A stretch of DNA of 64,000 bases from UBA1573 sp034005165 (GCA_034005165.1 JAVEVE010000001.1:434001-498000); one strand, 5' to 3'; counted from the stretch's first letter, positions 9,019 through 18,528 are shown. A program made the numbers and translations. Notes: generated by a model not told the origin, from the sequence alone.

Positions 9019-10500
9019 ATGAAACGTCTCTCCGATATGACTATTTCAACTAAGCTGAATGCTATTCTGGCATTCGCACTATGCTTATGTATCGGCATCT
9101 CTTCTTTGGGAATAATGGACATGAAAGCCAGAATGCTGGAAGACAGAAAGGTCCGGACAAAACAACTCGTTGAAACAGCATATACCCTGATCGAGTATTA
9201 TTACACTCTCTCCATAGAAGGCGGCGGACAATTACCTGACTCTGAAGCCCGGGAACAAGCCAAACAAGCTGTATCGAAGCTACGCTATAATGAAAAAGAA
9301 TATTTCTGGATCAACGACTCCAGACCTTACATGGTCATGCACCCGTACAAACCGGAGCTCAACGGAAAAGACCTCTCCCAGATGAAGGATCCGAAAGGCA
9401 AGCTCTTGTTTGTCGAATTTGTAAAAACAGTCCAGAAAGAAAAAGATGCGCAAGGCTTTGTCTCTTATATGTGGCCAGCACCTGGCGCTCCCAAAGAAAC
9501 AGAACCCATACAAAAAATATCCTTCGTCAAACTTTTCAAGCCATGGGGATGGATTGTTGGGAGTGGTATTTATATTCAGGATGTCAACGAAAGTGTCATG
9601 GATGCGGCCTTGACCTTATCCCCGAAACTTGCAGTCTTATTTGCATTGATGCTCGTTCTATGCCTCAAAATCACCAAAGATATCCGTATCCCGATTATGA
9701 AGACCACCCAAACGATGGAAGATCTGGCACAAGGTAATACCACTCTTACAATCGAAGGGACCGAGCGCAAAGATGAAATCGGGACGATGGCCAAAACACT
9801 GGACACATTCAGAACAGCACTCATCCGCCAGAAAGAATTGGCAGAGCGCGAACGCACACTGGATATTGAAAAACAACAAAGAGCTAAGCGCCTCAATGAA
9901 ACAGTTGAACAATTCAATATTGAAATTCACAGTTTGCTCAACGAGTTCTCGTCAAACGGGTCTCTGGAAGATGATATATCTTCTTCAGGTTTGAATTCCT
10001 CTATCAATGAAGTAAACCAACATGTTCTGACGACGCAGCATGCGATCAATGACGCGACACAAAAAGTCGACATGACAATGAACACCGTATCCGATCTTGT
10101 AACATCAGCACAAAAAATCGGAGAAATTACCAAGTTGATTAACTCGATAACATCCAAAACAAATCTTCTGGCTTTAAATGCGACAATCGAGGCCGCACGT
10201 GCTGGAGATGCGGGAAAAGGCTTTAGCGTAGTTGCGAATGAAGTCAAAACTCTTGCAAACCAGACCGCCAACGCCACAGAAGAAATCACCCAGCAAATCC
10301 ACGTCATCCAGAACATTACCGCCACAACAGAAAACGCCGTAGACGAAATCAATCAAAGCATTAACGTTGTTGCAGAATCTGCGGAATGTACAAAGAATGC
10401 ATCCCAGAATGTTCTGGACTCATCCGGTGAAATTTTGGAATGGACAATGCGCATCCGCACATCAATCGAGAAATTCCTCGACCGTGTAAAAACCGCTTAA
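9019..10500 (+). CDS. Methyl-accepting chemotaxis protein with Cache sensor
   Basis: A 493-residue inner-membrane chemoreceptor. A first membrane segment (about 13-33) and a second (about 198-217) enclose a periplasmic single Cache-type domain with the YFWINDSRPYMVMHP stretch and GWIVGSGIY near its end. A HAMP region follows, then the cytoplasmic signalling hairpin with TNLLALNATIEAARAGDAGKGFSVVANEV at its tip, interrupted here only by the usual hydrophobic heptads. It would control CheA activity in response to a small molecule. The cytoplasmic part is shorter than that of enteric receptors and no C-terminal CheR tether is visible. No other che gene is in the window. AGGGG precedes the ATG. 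Confidence 0.93.
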   Translation: MKRLSDMTISTKLNAILAFALCLCIGISSLGIMDMKARMLEDRKVRTKQLVETAYTLIEYYYTLSIEGGGQLPDSEAREQAKQAVSKLRYNEKEYFWINDSRPYMVMHPYKPELNGKDLSQMKDPKGKLLFVEFVKTVQKEKDAQGFVSYMWPAPGAPKETEPIQKISFVKLFKPWGWIVGSGIYIQDVNESVMDAALTLSPKLAVLFALMLVLCLKITKDIRIPIMKTTQTMEDLAQGNTTLTIEGTERKDEIGTMAKTLDTFRTALIRQKELAERERTLDIEKQQRAKRLNETVEQFNIEIHSLLNEFSSNGSLEDDISSSGLNSSINEVNQHVLTTQHAINDATQKVDMTMNTVSDLVTSAQKIGEITKLINSITSKTNLLALNATIEAARAGDAGKGFSVVANEVKTLANQTANATEEITQQIHVIQNITATTENAVDEINQSINVVAESAECTKNASQNVLDSSGEILEWTMRIRTSIEKFLDRVKTA

Positions 10501-10523
10501 AAAATAAAGGAAGTAAACTCCCC

Positions 10524-11288
10524 CTATATCTTGGACTGAATGCTCATAGCATGGGCAACACCACCCAACGCCTCGAGCGCACGAATAACTTTTTGTGTTG
10601 CCTCGTGCAAAGGGACATTTTCCGGAGATCTCAAAACAACAGACAACCCCAACTCCCCTGCTCTGAAATGCGGATAACTTCCTATTTCAATTTGCGGATA
10701 TTCTTTCTGGATTTCTTCGAGCCGCATTGCAATCGTGCTCTCGGGTAGATTACAAGTCACCGTATTGGAAAGAATCGGAGGCCCTTCTTTCAGTTCAGGC
10801 AAAATATTATCCAGCATGGCCTGCATAATCATTGGCACGCCTGCCATCACATAAACATTCCCGATCCTGTATCCGGGGGCCCCCGAAACAGGATTTTCAA
10901 CAAGAACCGCACCTTCGGGAACTGTTGCCATTTTCAAACGCGCCGGTGTCAAATCTTCTTCCTTTTTATAATGGCTTAATAACGCCGCACGTGCCTTCTC
11001 GTCCAACACCGCAGGAACGCCGAACGCCTTGGCAATTGACTCGGAAGTAATATCATCATGGGTCGGCCCGATCCCGCCTGTGGTGAACACATAATCAACC
11101 TTGGCTCGTAAAGCATTAACAGCCTCAACAATTTCTCCCTCTATATCCGGGACAACCCTCACCTCAACCAAACGGATCCCGCGATCCGAGAGCTTCTTCC
11201 CGATCCATTGGGTATTGGTATCTTGCGTTCTGCCCGATAATATCTCATTACCGATTATTAAAAGGGCCGCAGTGTAAATTTTTTCCAT
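10524..11288 (-). CDS. CinA-like molybdopterin-binding domain protein
   Basis: A 254-residue protein equal to the N-terminal domain of CinA, a MoCF-biosynthesis-fold domain which in some relatives hydrolyses ADP-ribose-type or NMN-linked substrates. IIGNEILSGRTQDTN lies at about 11-25 and TTGGIGPTHDDIT near 70, both characteristic. The separate C-terminal nicotinamide-nucleotide deamidase domain (PncC) is absent, as in many alphaproteobacteria that keep the two domains apart. It is divergent from map, with only about 100 bp between the ATG and the likely GTG start of map. It is the only gene in its transcript as far as the spacing shows. Confidence 0.88.
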   Translation of the reverse strand: MEKIYTAALLIIGNEILSGRTQDTNTQWIGKKLSDRGIRLVEVRVVPDIEGEIVEAVNALRAKVDYVFTTGGIGPTHDDITSESIAKAFGVPAVLDEKARAALLSHYKKEEDLTPARLKMATVPEGAVLVENPVSGAPGYRIGNVYVMAGVPMIMQAMLDNILPELKEGPPILSNTVTCNLPESTIAMRLEEIQKEYPQIEIGSYPHFRAGELGLSVVLRSPENVPLHEATQKVIRALEALGGVAHAMSIQSKI

Positions 11289-11387
11289 TTATTGCCAAAC
11301 CGATCTGATTGGGTTAAGTCTACAGGGACGGACACAAGAGAAGTACCGTCAGGACAGAAAATTAAGGACCGACAGGAGAAAGGTCAA

Positions 11388-12206
11388 GTGACACAAGCAC
11401 AAAGTAAAAATAAATTTTCTCAAGGCATCGAATTACATCCGGAGGCCGATTTCGAAGGCATGAGAAAAGCCGGTCGTCTGGCCGCTGAAACGCTGGATAT
11501 GATTGCCGAACATGTTCAGGTTGGTGTCACAACCGAAGAACTGGACAAGCTGTGCCACGACTTTATCACCAAAAACGGTGCCATCCCTGCTCCACTGAAC
11601 TATCGTGGATTTCCGAAATCAATCTGCACCTCGATCAATCATGTTGTCTGCCATGGCATTCCTGGCCCCAAGAAACTGATGAACGGCGACATTGTAAATA
11701 TTGATGTCACTGTTATTCTGGACGGATGGCACGGAGATACCAGCCGCATGTATTATGCAGGCACCCCCAATATTAAAGCCAAGCGCCTTGTCGACACCAC
11801 ATATGAAGCCATGATGGCCGGAATTGAAGCCGTCAAACCGGGAAATACGCTGGGCGATATCGCCAAGGCGATTGAAGCTGTTGCCCTCCCGAACCGCTTT
11901 TCAGTCGTTCAGGATTTCTGTGGCCACGGACTGGGAAAAACATTCCATGCTGAGCCGCAAATTCTGCATTATTACCACCCGTCACTGGATGAAACGGTTC
12001 TTGAACCTGGTATGTTCTTCACCATCGAACCGATGATCAATACCGGAACATTCGAAACTAAAATTTTGCAAGACGGATGGACCGCTGTAACGCGAGACAA
12101 AGGATTGTCGGCACAATTTGAACACTCATTGGCCGTTACGGAAACAGGGCACGAGATTTTTACTCTCTCCCCTAAAAACCTGAATAAGCCACCCTATAAT
12201 AGCTAA
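11388..12206 (+). CDS. map: Methionine aminopeptidase, type I
   Basis: Removes the initiator methionine from new proteins. The pita-bread metal ligands are all visible: Asp in NIDVTVILDGWHGDTSR (two Asp), His in HGLGKTFHAEP, Glu in TIEPMI and Glu in QFEHSLAV. I place the start at GTG 11388, nine bases after AGGAG at 11374-11378, giving 272 residues, which is the normal family size. The longer frame back to 11292 adds 32 residues without family resemblance and would crowd the divergent CinA-like gene. Followed after a short gap by a convergent nitroreductase gene. Confidence 0.95.
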   Translation: MTQAQSKNKFSQGIELHPEADFEGMRKAGRLAAETLDMIAEHVQVGVTTEELDKLCHDFITKNGAIPAPLNYRGFPKSICTSINHVVCHGIPGPKKLMNGDIVNIDVTVILDGWHGDTSRMYYAGTPNIKAKRLVDTTYEAMMAGIEAVKPGNTLGDIAKAIEAVALPNRFSVVQDFCGHGLGKTFHAEPQILHYYHPSLDETVLEPGMFFTIEPMINTGTFETKILQDGWTAVTRDKGLSAQFEHSLAVTETGHEIFTLSPKNLNKPPYNS

Positions 12207-12224
12207 TCCCCAAGACAATAACAT

Positions 12225-12839
12225 CTAATCGCCGGATTTGTGGCAAAACTGTTCACGCGCAACGCATTTACGGCCACGCTGGGCAATCTCACCATGGCCG
12301 GAACGGTTGCTGTGATGACCAAGACTGAACACATATTCGACGTGATGGGATGCAGGCAAACCGATCTCGCGCCCGATCATTCCCAAATCCGTATCATGAA
12401 GATTTTCAATGATATAGCCGAGACTTTTCGCTTTTGACACAAGCGCCCCGGCAGCCATTCCGACAGAGCGCATAGCCCGATCACGCTGCAAATTCTTATC
12501 TCCGCGCCCGATGGCCAGCATATCATCCATAAAGCGGGAGCGCGCATCAAACCCTGCATTTTCCCATAAATCTGACCTCGACACAAACCACGCCTCAGGG
12601 TTAACACACAGGACAGCGACCATATCCGCATGGATATCAGGATAGGCAGACAACATCCGCCTCTTGCGCTCAGGATCCGTCACAAAGACAAGTTGCCAAT
12701 TCGCAATCCCGTGATCGTAGCCAACGAAGGACACTGCCTCTTCAAGGACATGCATATCCTCAAGAACGGAGGATGAGAGATGAAACCAGTTATGGTGTGA
12801 ATTCTGGACGTCCTGTCCATGCTCAACGTTTACGGTCAT
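12225..12839 (-). CDS. Nitroreductase-family flavoprotein
   Basis: A 204-residue FMN-dependent nitroreductase-fold protein. The central NWQLVFVTDPERKRRML stretch and the helix DRAMRSVGMAAGALVSKAKS, followed by GY, match the family core; the exact substrate cannot be read from the sequence. The extreme N-terminus is less typical, and the usual RRSVR anchor for FMN phosphate is not obvious, so cofactor binding may differ. The C-terminus is Cys/His containing (CVAREQFCHKSGD). It converges with map and diverges from radC over a 129-bp A-rich gap. Confidence 0.72.
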   Translation of the reverse strand: MTVNVEHGQDVQNSHHNWFHLSSSVLEDMHVLEEAVSFVGYDHGIANWQLVFVTDPERKRRMLSAYPDIHADMVAVLCVNPEAWFVSRSDLWENAGFDARSRFMDDMLAIGRGDKNLQRDRAMRSVGMAAGALVSKAKSLGYIIENLHDTDLGMIGREIGLPASHHVEYVFSLGHHSNRSGHGEIAQRGRKCVAREQFCHKSGD

Positions 12840-12968
12840 TTATTTCTCCCCATCTCGAGAATTTAATATGAAATTCTACTAATAACGAAAACTATACAAA
12901 GAAGTTCCCATCAAAAAAAAGAAAAAAAGTTCTTGTGGCGCACAAAAAAACAAATAAAACATAATGTT

Positions 12969-13694
12969 ATGGAACAACTCTTGAAAGAAACCTTGAAAAA
13001 CACGGCAAATGCCGATCCCGAACCGGCCCCGCACTACACAGGGCACAGAGACAGATTGCGCGAACGATTTTTAAAAGGTGGTATTGATGCCTTAGCCGAT
13101 TACGAAATTCTGGAACTGATTTTGTTTATGGCGATCCCGCGCCGCGACGTTAAACCACTTGCGAAAGAACTCTTACAAAAATTCGGTTCCTTTAATGCTG
13201 TTTTTCACGCCAGCGACAATGACCTGCGCGCCCACGGACTAACGGATACCTCTATTACCGCACTCAAGGTCATAAAAGCATCTTCCTTCAAATTCATGAA
13301 ACAAGACATGCTCAAAGGGCAAGTTCTGAACAGCTGGTCAAAACTTCTTGATTATCTGCAAGCCACAATGGCCCACGAAAAGAAAGAAAACTTCCGTCTG
13401 CTCTTTCTGAATAAAAAGAACGAACTCATTGCTGACGAAGTCCAACAATCAGGAACAGTCGATCACACCCCCGCCTACCCGCGCGAAATTGTCAAACGTG
13501 CATTAGAACTCTCGGCAACGGCAGTGATCCTCGTCCATAACCATCCGAGTGGCGACCCGACCCCGAGCAAAGCCGATATCGACATGACAGGGCAAATAAT
13601 TGCCGCAGCCAAGCCATTAGGCATTGTCATCCATGACCATCTTATTGTATCGAAGAACGGCACAACCTCCATGCGCAGCAAAGGACTCTTATAA
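12969..13694 (+). CDS. radC: RadC-family JAB1/MPN-type protein
   Basis: A 241-residue RadC homologue. An N-terminal helix-hairpin-helix-like region with DYEILELILFMAIPRRDVKPLA lies at about 38-59, and the C-terminal JAMM domain carries VHNHPSGDPTPSKADI with its His-x-His and Asp zinc ligands. RadC was named for a repair phenotype now doubted; the molecular role remains open. The start at ATG 12969 lacks a strong Shine-Dalgarno; the frame is open upstream to 12933. purB begins three bases after the stop, so the two are probably cotranscribed. Confidence 0.93.
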   Translation: MEQLLKETLKNTANADPEPAPHYTGHRDRLRERFLKGGIDALADYEILELILFMAIPRRDVKPLAKELLQKFGSFNAVFHASDNDLRAHGLTDTSITALKVIKASSFKFMKQDMLKGQVLNSWSKLLDYLQATMAHEKKENFRLLFLNKKNELIADEVQQSGTVDHTPAYPREIVKRALELSATAVILVHNHPSGDPTPSKADIDMTGQIIAAAKPLGIVIHDHLIVSKNGTTSMRSKGLL

Positions 13695-13697
13695 AAA

Positions 13698-14999
13698 ATG
13701 ATCCCACGTTATACCCGCCCCGAAATGGCCCAGATTTGGGAAGTCGACAATAAATTCCGCATTATGCTCGAAGTTGAAACTTTGGCGGCAGAATCCATGG
13801 AAAAAATCGGCATGATCCCTGAAGGTGTCTCGAAAGCCCTGCGCGAACGTGGGAACTTTAATGCCGAGCGCATTGACGCCATTGAACGCGATGTGAAGCA
13901 TGATGTGATAGCCTTTTTGACTAACGTTGCCGAATATGTAGGTGAAGAAGCCCGCTTCATGCATCAGGGAATGACCTCTTCGGATGTGCTGGACACAACC
14001 TTCGCCGTCCAAATGAAACAAGCCGCAGAAATTTTACTGACAGATCTTGATAAAGTTTTGTCAGCACTTAAAAAACGTATTGAAGAGCATAAAGGAACAA
14101 TCTGCATCGGCAGAAGCCACGGCATCCACGCAGAACCAACAACATTCGGTGTCAAACTCGCAGGCCACTATGCAGCCTTTGCCCGCGCCAAGAAACGCCT
14201 CCTCGCTGCAAAAGACGAAATCTCTGTCTGTGCCATTTCGGGAGCCGTTGGTACATTCGCGACAGTCCCGCCGGAAGTCGAAGCCTATGTTGCAGACAAA
14301 CTCGGATTAAAACCGGAAACAGTCTCGACCCAAGTCATCCCTCGTGACCGCCATGCGATGTTTTTTGCAGTGATGGGCGTTATTGCATCTTCCATTGAAA
14401 ACCTTGCAATTGAAATCCGCCACCTGCAAAGAACGGAAGTCCGTGAAGCAGAAGAATTTTTCTCGGAAAAACAAAAAGGCTCAAGCGCGATGCCGCACAA
14501 GCGCAACCCGATCCTGACAGAAAACCTGACAGGACAAGCGCGCGTTATCCGTGCCGCCGTTATCCCGGCCATGGAAAACGTTGCCCTGTGGCATGAACGC
14601 GACATCTCTCACTCTTCCGTAGAACGCTTTATTGCGCCGGATACAACAGTTGCACTTGATTTCTCGCTCAACAGATTGGCGAACGTTGTTGAAAATCTTC
14701 TGGTCTACCCTGAACGCATGCTATCCAACATGGAGCGCATGGGCGGTCTGGTTTTCTCACAACGCACCCTGCTGGCGCTTACGCAAAACAGCATATCGCG
14801 GGAAGACGCCTATCGCATCGTTCAACGCAACGCCATGGAAGTCTGGAAATCAGACGGTAAAATCACACTGCGCGACATGCTGGAACAAGATGCAGATGTC
14901 ACAGCCAAACTGAATAAGGCAGCCCTCGATAAAATCTTCGATTACGCTGTTTATACAAAACACGCGGAAGAAATTATCTCCCGCGCGCTGAATAGCTAA
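13698..14999 (+). CDS. purB: Adenylosuccinate lyase
   Basis: Fumarase/aspartase-superfamily enzyme of 433 residues that cleaves SAICAR and adenylosuccinate in purine synthesis. The signature loop GSSAMPHKRNP lies near residue 265, with the catalytic Ser, and the conserved TSSDVLDT stretch and GRSHGIHAEPTT are present in the first third. Length is normal for the alphaproteobacterial type. It follows radC by three bases. A secreted propeller gene converges with it 20 bp downstream and no terminator is visible between them. Confidence 0.97.
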   Translation: MIPRYTRPEMAQIWEVDNKFRIMLEVETLAAESMEKIGMIPEGVSKALRERGNFNAERIDAIERDVKHDVIAFLTNVAEYVGEEARFMHQGMTSSDVLDTTFAVQMKQAAEILLTDLDKVLSALKKRIEEHKGTICIGRSHGIHAEPTTFGVKLAGHYAAFARAKKRLLAAKDEISVCAISGAVGTFATVPPEVEAYVADKLGLKPETVSTQVIPRDRHAMFFAVMGVIASSIENLAIEIRHLQRTEVREAEEFFSEKQKGSSAMPHKRNPILTENLTGQARVIRAAVIPAMENVALWHERDISHSSVERFIAPDTTVALDFSLNRLANVVENLLVYPERMLSNMERMGGLVFSQRTLLALTQNSISREDAYRIVQRNAMEVWKSDGKITLRDMLEQDADVTAKLNKAALDKIFDYAVYTKHAEEIISRALNS

Positions 15000-15019
15000 T
15001 AAACCGGCTTGGTACGCAT

Positions 15020-16168
15020 CTACCGCCCGACAGCAGCAGGTGCAATTGGTTTAAAACGCGCAATCAGATATGGTTTTTTCTCGGCAGGTTCTTTGCCGCC
15101 ATTATACATCGGCAATTCATTAAGACGGGAAATCGTTACATAGATATATCCGTTCGGCGCATAAGCCAAACCATTGGCCCATTGCAAACGATCATCCTTG
15201 ATATAACTGCGATACTGCCCTGCCTTATCAATCACACCAATCTCGTTTTTCTCGATTGCTGTGATATAAACATTCTCTTCCGCATCCACCGTAATACCGG
15301 CACTCGCCGGTTTATCACCGACAACCTCGATGCGTTTGGCAAGCGTATCCGCATCCACCGTCACATCAGACATTTTCGACAACGGTACTTTATAAAGTTT
15401 TCCTTCACCCATAGGGCCGAAATACATCGTATCACGCAAGACATCGAGTGTAATAGGCCCCAGCGCACCGCGCACCGGATAATCTTTACCGTCTTTTGTA
15501 ACACTCAAATCCTTACCACCAATCATAATCGGCTTTTCCGGAGGCTGGATAGCAGGCATCCCATCCATCAAGCGGAACATCCATCCCCCATTCAAATCCA
15601 CATCAATAAGTCCCGGCTTGGCAGGTTGTGTCGGATCAAGCTGCCCCATATCCGACACATAGGCATGATTGATATCCCAATTCAGGGCAAAGTCCTGCAA
15701 GTAAGACTGCTCGGTCGTAAAATCTCTTGGGATATACCGTGTTGTCATGACCTGACGGCGAAGCACATCAAATTCCACAAATCGCGGGGCATGCTTCTCA
15801 TTCCCCATATCCAACACAAGAATAGTTCCACGCGTTGTCGAACGAATACCTGTCACATGGGTAAAACCGATTGCATGAGCATCCGGCCCCTCCTTGTCAT
15901 TCCACTCCGCGCTCGGAAAAGGTTCAACAGCACCGTCCTTTTTAATCAAAACAATTTTGTTCTTGGGCTTATCATACGGATTCATAGAGACAATAATTTC
16001 GCCGCTGATCGTCACAGCAATGTTGGAAGGACGTTCATCCAGCTCGGCAACCACTTCCAATTCAGGCGCAACGCCTTGCAGAACAACTTTTTCAGCCCAT
16101 GCAGACTGCCCTCCCGAAACGCTTCCGAACAAACATACTACTAAACCCAACCTTGCGAAAATCCGCAT
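15020..16168 (-). CDS. Secreted major-royal-jelly/yellow-family beta-propeller
   Basis: A 382-residue protein with a signal peptide ending near SAWA (residues 1-25). The rest resembles the bacterial members of the MRJP/yellow family, which fold as six-bladed propellers related to SMP-30: GIRSTTRGTILVLDMGN, YLQDFALNWD, GGWMFRLMDG and GALGPITLDV mark the blades. The biochemical role of the bacterial proteins is unknown; some relatives are lactonase-like. It probably acts in the periplasm or outside the cell. It is divergent from the first cyclophilin gene with about 60 bp between the starts. Confidence 0.82.
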   Translation of the reverse strand: MRIFARLGLVVCLFGSVSGGQSAWAEKVVLQGVAPELEVVAELDERPSNIAVTISGEIIVSMNPYDKPKNKIVLIKKDGAVEPFPSAEWNDKEGPDAHAIGFTHVTGIRSTTRGTILVLDMGNEKHAPRFVEFDVLRRQVMTTRYIPRDFTTEQSYLQDFALNWDINHAYVSDMGQLDPTQPAKPGLIDVDLNGGWMFRLMDGMPAIQPPEKPIMIGGKDLSVTKDGKDYPVRGALGPITLDVLRDTMYFGPMGEGKLYKVPLSKMSDVTVDADTLAKRIEVVGDKPASAGITVDAEENVYITAIEKNEIGVIDKAGQYRSYIKDDRLQWANGLAYAPNGYIYVTISRLNELPMYNGGKEPAEKKPYLIARFKPIAPAAVGR

Positions 16169-16229
16169 ATCGACTCCTCAACTTAAATCGTGCTATCCCG
16201 AAATACTTACACCCAACAAAGGATATCCC

Positions 16230-16769
16230 ATGATACGAACTCTCGGCGTACTCGCAACCCTGTTTCTGGCGCTCCATGCAAATAGCGCACAAGCAGCGGA
16301 TGACAATGACTTATATATCAAACTCTCCGAAGGGCAGATTGTTATCCGTATGATGCCTGACATAGCTCCCGACCACGTTGCGCAAGTCAAAAAACTGGTC
16401 CGCGAAGGATTCTATGACAATCTGGACTGGTTTCGCGTCATTGAGGGATTTATCGCACAAACAGGCTACCCTCTCGACAAGAAGAAAGGGAAAAGCGGAA
16501 AATCCTACCTGCCCGACCTCAAAGACGAATTCTCGAACTACAGCTTCAAGCGCGGCACAGTCGGCATGGGAAAATCGGATGCCCCGAATTCAGCCAACTC
16601 TCAATTTTTCATATGCCTGACCGATAAGATGTGCAAAGACCTTAAAGGTCACTACACTGCGTGGGGGCAAGTGACAGAAGGTATGGAAATCGTTGATAAA
16701 ATAGAAAAAGGCACGCCGCCTGTCCATCCAACCAAAACTATAAAAATGGCAATCGGATCGGATTTATAA
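16230..16769 (+). CDS. Exported cyclophilin-type PPIase, divergent copy
   Basis: A 179-residue cyclophilin with a signal peptide (cleavage near AQA/ADD, about residue 23), so a periplasmic peptidyl-prolyl isomerase-like protein. NSQFFIC and the GQVTEGMEIVDKI end are canonical. However, the active-site FHRVI motif reads WFRVIEGF and the following QTGD reads QTGYP with a Lys-rich insert, so catalysis may be altered; the Arg is kept. ATG 16230 follows AAAGGA. The very long upstream frame is not coding. A second cyclophilin gene follows 63 bp downstream, suggesting tandem duplication and divergence. Confidence 0.9.
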   Translation: MIRTLGVLATLFLALHANSAQAADDNDLYIKLSEGQIVIRMMPDIAPDHVAQVKKLVREGFYDNLDWFRVIEGFIAQTGYPLDKKKGKSGKSYLPDLKDEFSNYSFKRGTVGMGKSDAPNSANSQFFICLTDKMCKDLKGHYTAWGQVTEGMEIVDKIEKGTPPVHPTKTIKMAIGSDL

Positions 16770-16832
16770 GGTTGCGTTTCGCAGGACTTACCCATAATGT
16801 ACCCCCACTCACCGTATCCATGAAAGGAAAAC

Positions 16833-17423
16833 ATGATGCGTCGTTTAATGCTATTACTACTTGGGAGCTTTTGCCTTATGACCTCTACACCAACCACTGC
16901 AAATGCAGATGAACTCAAACTCGATCCTGAGAACACACTCTATCTGGACCTGTCCTACGGACGCGTTGTGATCAAACTGATGCCTGACGTTGCACCAAAG
17001 CACGTTGAACGTATCAAAACACTAACCCGTGAAGGGTTTTATAACGGATTGAAATTCCACCGCGTCATTGACGGTTTTATGGCCCAAACCGGAGACCCGA
17101 CAGGAACTGGTATGAGTGGTTCCAGCTATCCGAACCTTCCAGCGGAATTCAACAGTACCAATTTCGGACGAGGAACAGTTGGCATGGCTCGTGCTCAAAG
17201 CCCTGACTCTGCAAACTCACAATTCTTCATCTGCTTTGATGACTGCTCTTTCCTCAACAAACAATACACTGTTTGGGGACAGGTAATGGAAGGAATGCAA
17301 TTCGTTGACCAGATCAAACGCGGCGAACCACCACGCGATCCGGACACCATTGTGAAGATGACAGTTGCCGCAGACGAAGCCGCGGCCCCTGCAACAAGCA
17401 CTGAAGCACCAGCGGCAGAATAA
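16833..17423 (+). CDS. Exported cyclophilin-type peptidyl-prolyl isomerase
   Basis: Second of two tandem periplasmic cyclophilins, 196 residues with a signal peptide (about 1-25, ending TANA). This copy has the full catalytic set: FHRVIDGFMAQTGDPTGTG, NSQFFICF and YTVWGQV. It would speed prolyl isomerisation during folding of exported proteins. The C-terminus ends in an Ala/Pro/Glu-rich tail. GAAAGGA precedes the ATG at 16833. A strong terminator follows, closing the two-gene unit. Confidence 0.94.
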   Translation: MMRRLMLLLLGSFCLMTSTPTTANADELKLDPENTLYLDLSYGRVVIKLMPDVAPKHVERIKTLTREGFYNGLKFHRVIDGFMAQTGDPTGTGMSGSSYPNLPAEFNSTNFGRGTVGMARAQSPDSANSQFFICFDDCSFLNKQYTVWGQVMEGMQFVDQIKRGEPPRDPDTIVKMTVAADEAAAPATSTEAPAAE

Positions 17424-17450
17424 TAAGTAGAAAAAAATAATCGGATATAC

Positions 17451-17480
17451 AAAACGGGCTGATAATTGGCCCGTTTTTTT
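17451..17480 (+). terminator. Rho-independent terminator of the cyclophilin pair
   Basis: Stem AAAACGGGC/GCCCGTTTT with a 9-base loop, followed by further T residues, 28 bases after the stop at 17423. Confidence 0.9.
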
Positions 17481-17493
17481 TATAAGAGCATGT

Positions 17494-18528
17494 CTAGGGG
17501 AAAATCCGCCATGCCCCGAGGGCGAGGACAACAAACAAGAAGACCCAGACAAAGCCCATAATTCCCATGTAAATAGCCTGACGCAGATGTTTGCGATCGA
17601 CTTTTGCCGAACTTGTAGACGCCCCAACCCAAGACCGTTTCAAGACACTCCCGCTAATATCTTCGACAGGCCCTCCCAAAGAAATCCCCAGCGCATAAGC
17701 AAAGGCTGTCAAAGCCAGTCCTCCCTCAGCATAGGGGGCATGGCCTGTTTTGGAGAAATATCCGCGGAACGTGCGCGTCATACCTGCATATGGTGTAGCA
17801 AGTGCAGCAAGCCCCAACAGAAAAGCCGAAATGATATGGGGCAAAATTCCGAAAAAAGTCTCAAGTTTCAAGGCAAGCGTACCAATCCCCTTTGCAAATC
17901 CGTCCTTGGATAAAGACCAACGAGCAGCCGCAATACCGCAATACAAATAGGCAGCCGGTAAACCGCCAAGTAGATACCAAAAGACCGGCGCAACCAGGCC
18001 CTTATCAAAAGTTGTCGCAACCAAACCAATCCCGACACGAATAATACCGTGATTATCCGTCGAGTTGAGATTGGTGCGTGTTGATACAGCCACCTGATAA
18101 TAGCTGCCCTTTCCCAAAGTTCCTTTGCTATTATTCGTCCCGCGCAACGCATGATGCAATTTGACAAGAGACGACCATGTTGCCCCACCGCTCAAAGTTA
18201 AAGCCAGCAAAATAGGGTCCATAAATCCGGCCAACGCAAATTTACGCCCAATAATCAGGGCAATCGCAGCAATAATTCCGGTAATAATCAAATAAAGCGT
18301 CAGCAACAATCCACCGCGAAATTGTAAACTGGAAACGGACCTGTCTTTATTATACGTCTTTTCAATCAATGGGCCGCAGATTTTATCAAGAACGCCCCAC
18401 AAGAACGGATTGGAGTTGCCCCAGCTAGGCCCTGTCATCATCCCGATCAGGGACACCATAATCAGAGCAAAAAGCACGGAGTTCAGTCGCTCGGGCGACA
18501 AAATATGCAAAACAAAAAGATCTGACAT
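17494..18528 (-). CDS. CbiB/CobD-like multi-pass membrane protein
   Basis: A 344-residue polytopic membrane protein related to adenosylcobinamide-phosphate synthase (CbiB/CobD), which attaches the aminopropanol arm of cobalamin. The family stretch is seen as TNLNSTDNHGIIRVGIG followed by FDKGLVAPVFWYLLGGLPAA, but the usual Arg-Asp pair and the Glu-Asn of the motif are replaced, so it is a diverged branch. No other cobalamin gene is in the window. About six to seven hydrophobic segments are visible, including the last 25 residues. It may have a different amide-forming or membrane role. Confidence 0.7.
   Translation of the reverse strand: MSDLFVLHILSPERLNSVLFALIMVSLIGMMTGPSWGNSNPFLWGVLDKICGPLIEKTYNKDRSVSSLQFRGGLLLTLYLIITGIIAAIALIIGRKFALAGFMDPILLALTLSGGATWSSLVKLHHALRGTNNSKGTLGKGSYYQVAVSTRTNLNSTDNHGIIRVGIGLVATTFDKGLVAPVFWYLLGGLPAAYLYCGIAAARWSLSKDGFAKGIGTLALKLETFFGILPHIISAFLLGLAALATPYAGMTRTFRGYFSKTGHAPYAEGGLALTAFAYALGISLGGPVEDISGSVLKRSWVGASTSSAKVDRKHLRQAIYMGIMGFVWVFLFVVLALGAWRIFP

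Noticed and set aside
15894..16229. Long in-frame N-terminal extension of the first cyclophilin
   Set aside because: The extension is antisense to the royal-jelly-family gene and the signal peptide begins at the ATG 16230 with its own Shine-Dalgarno.
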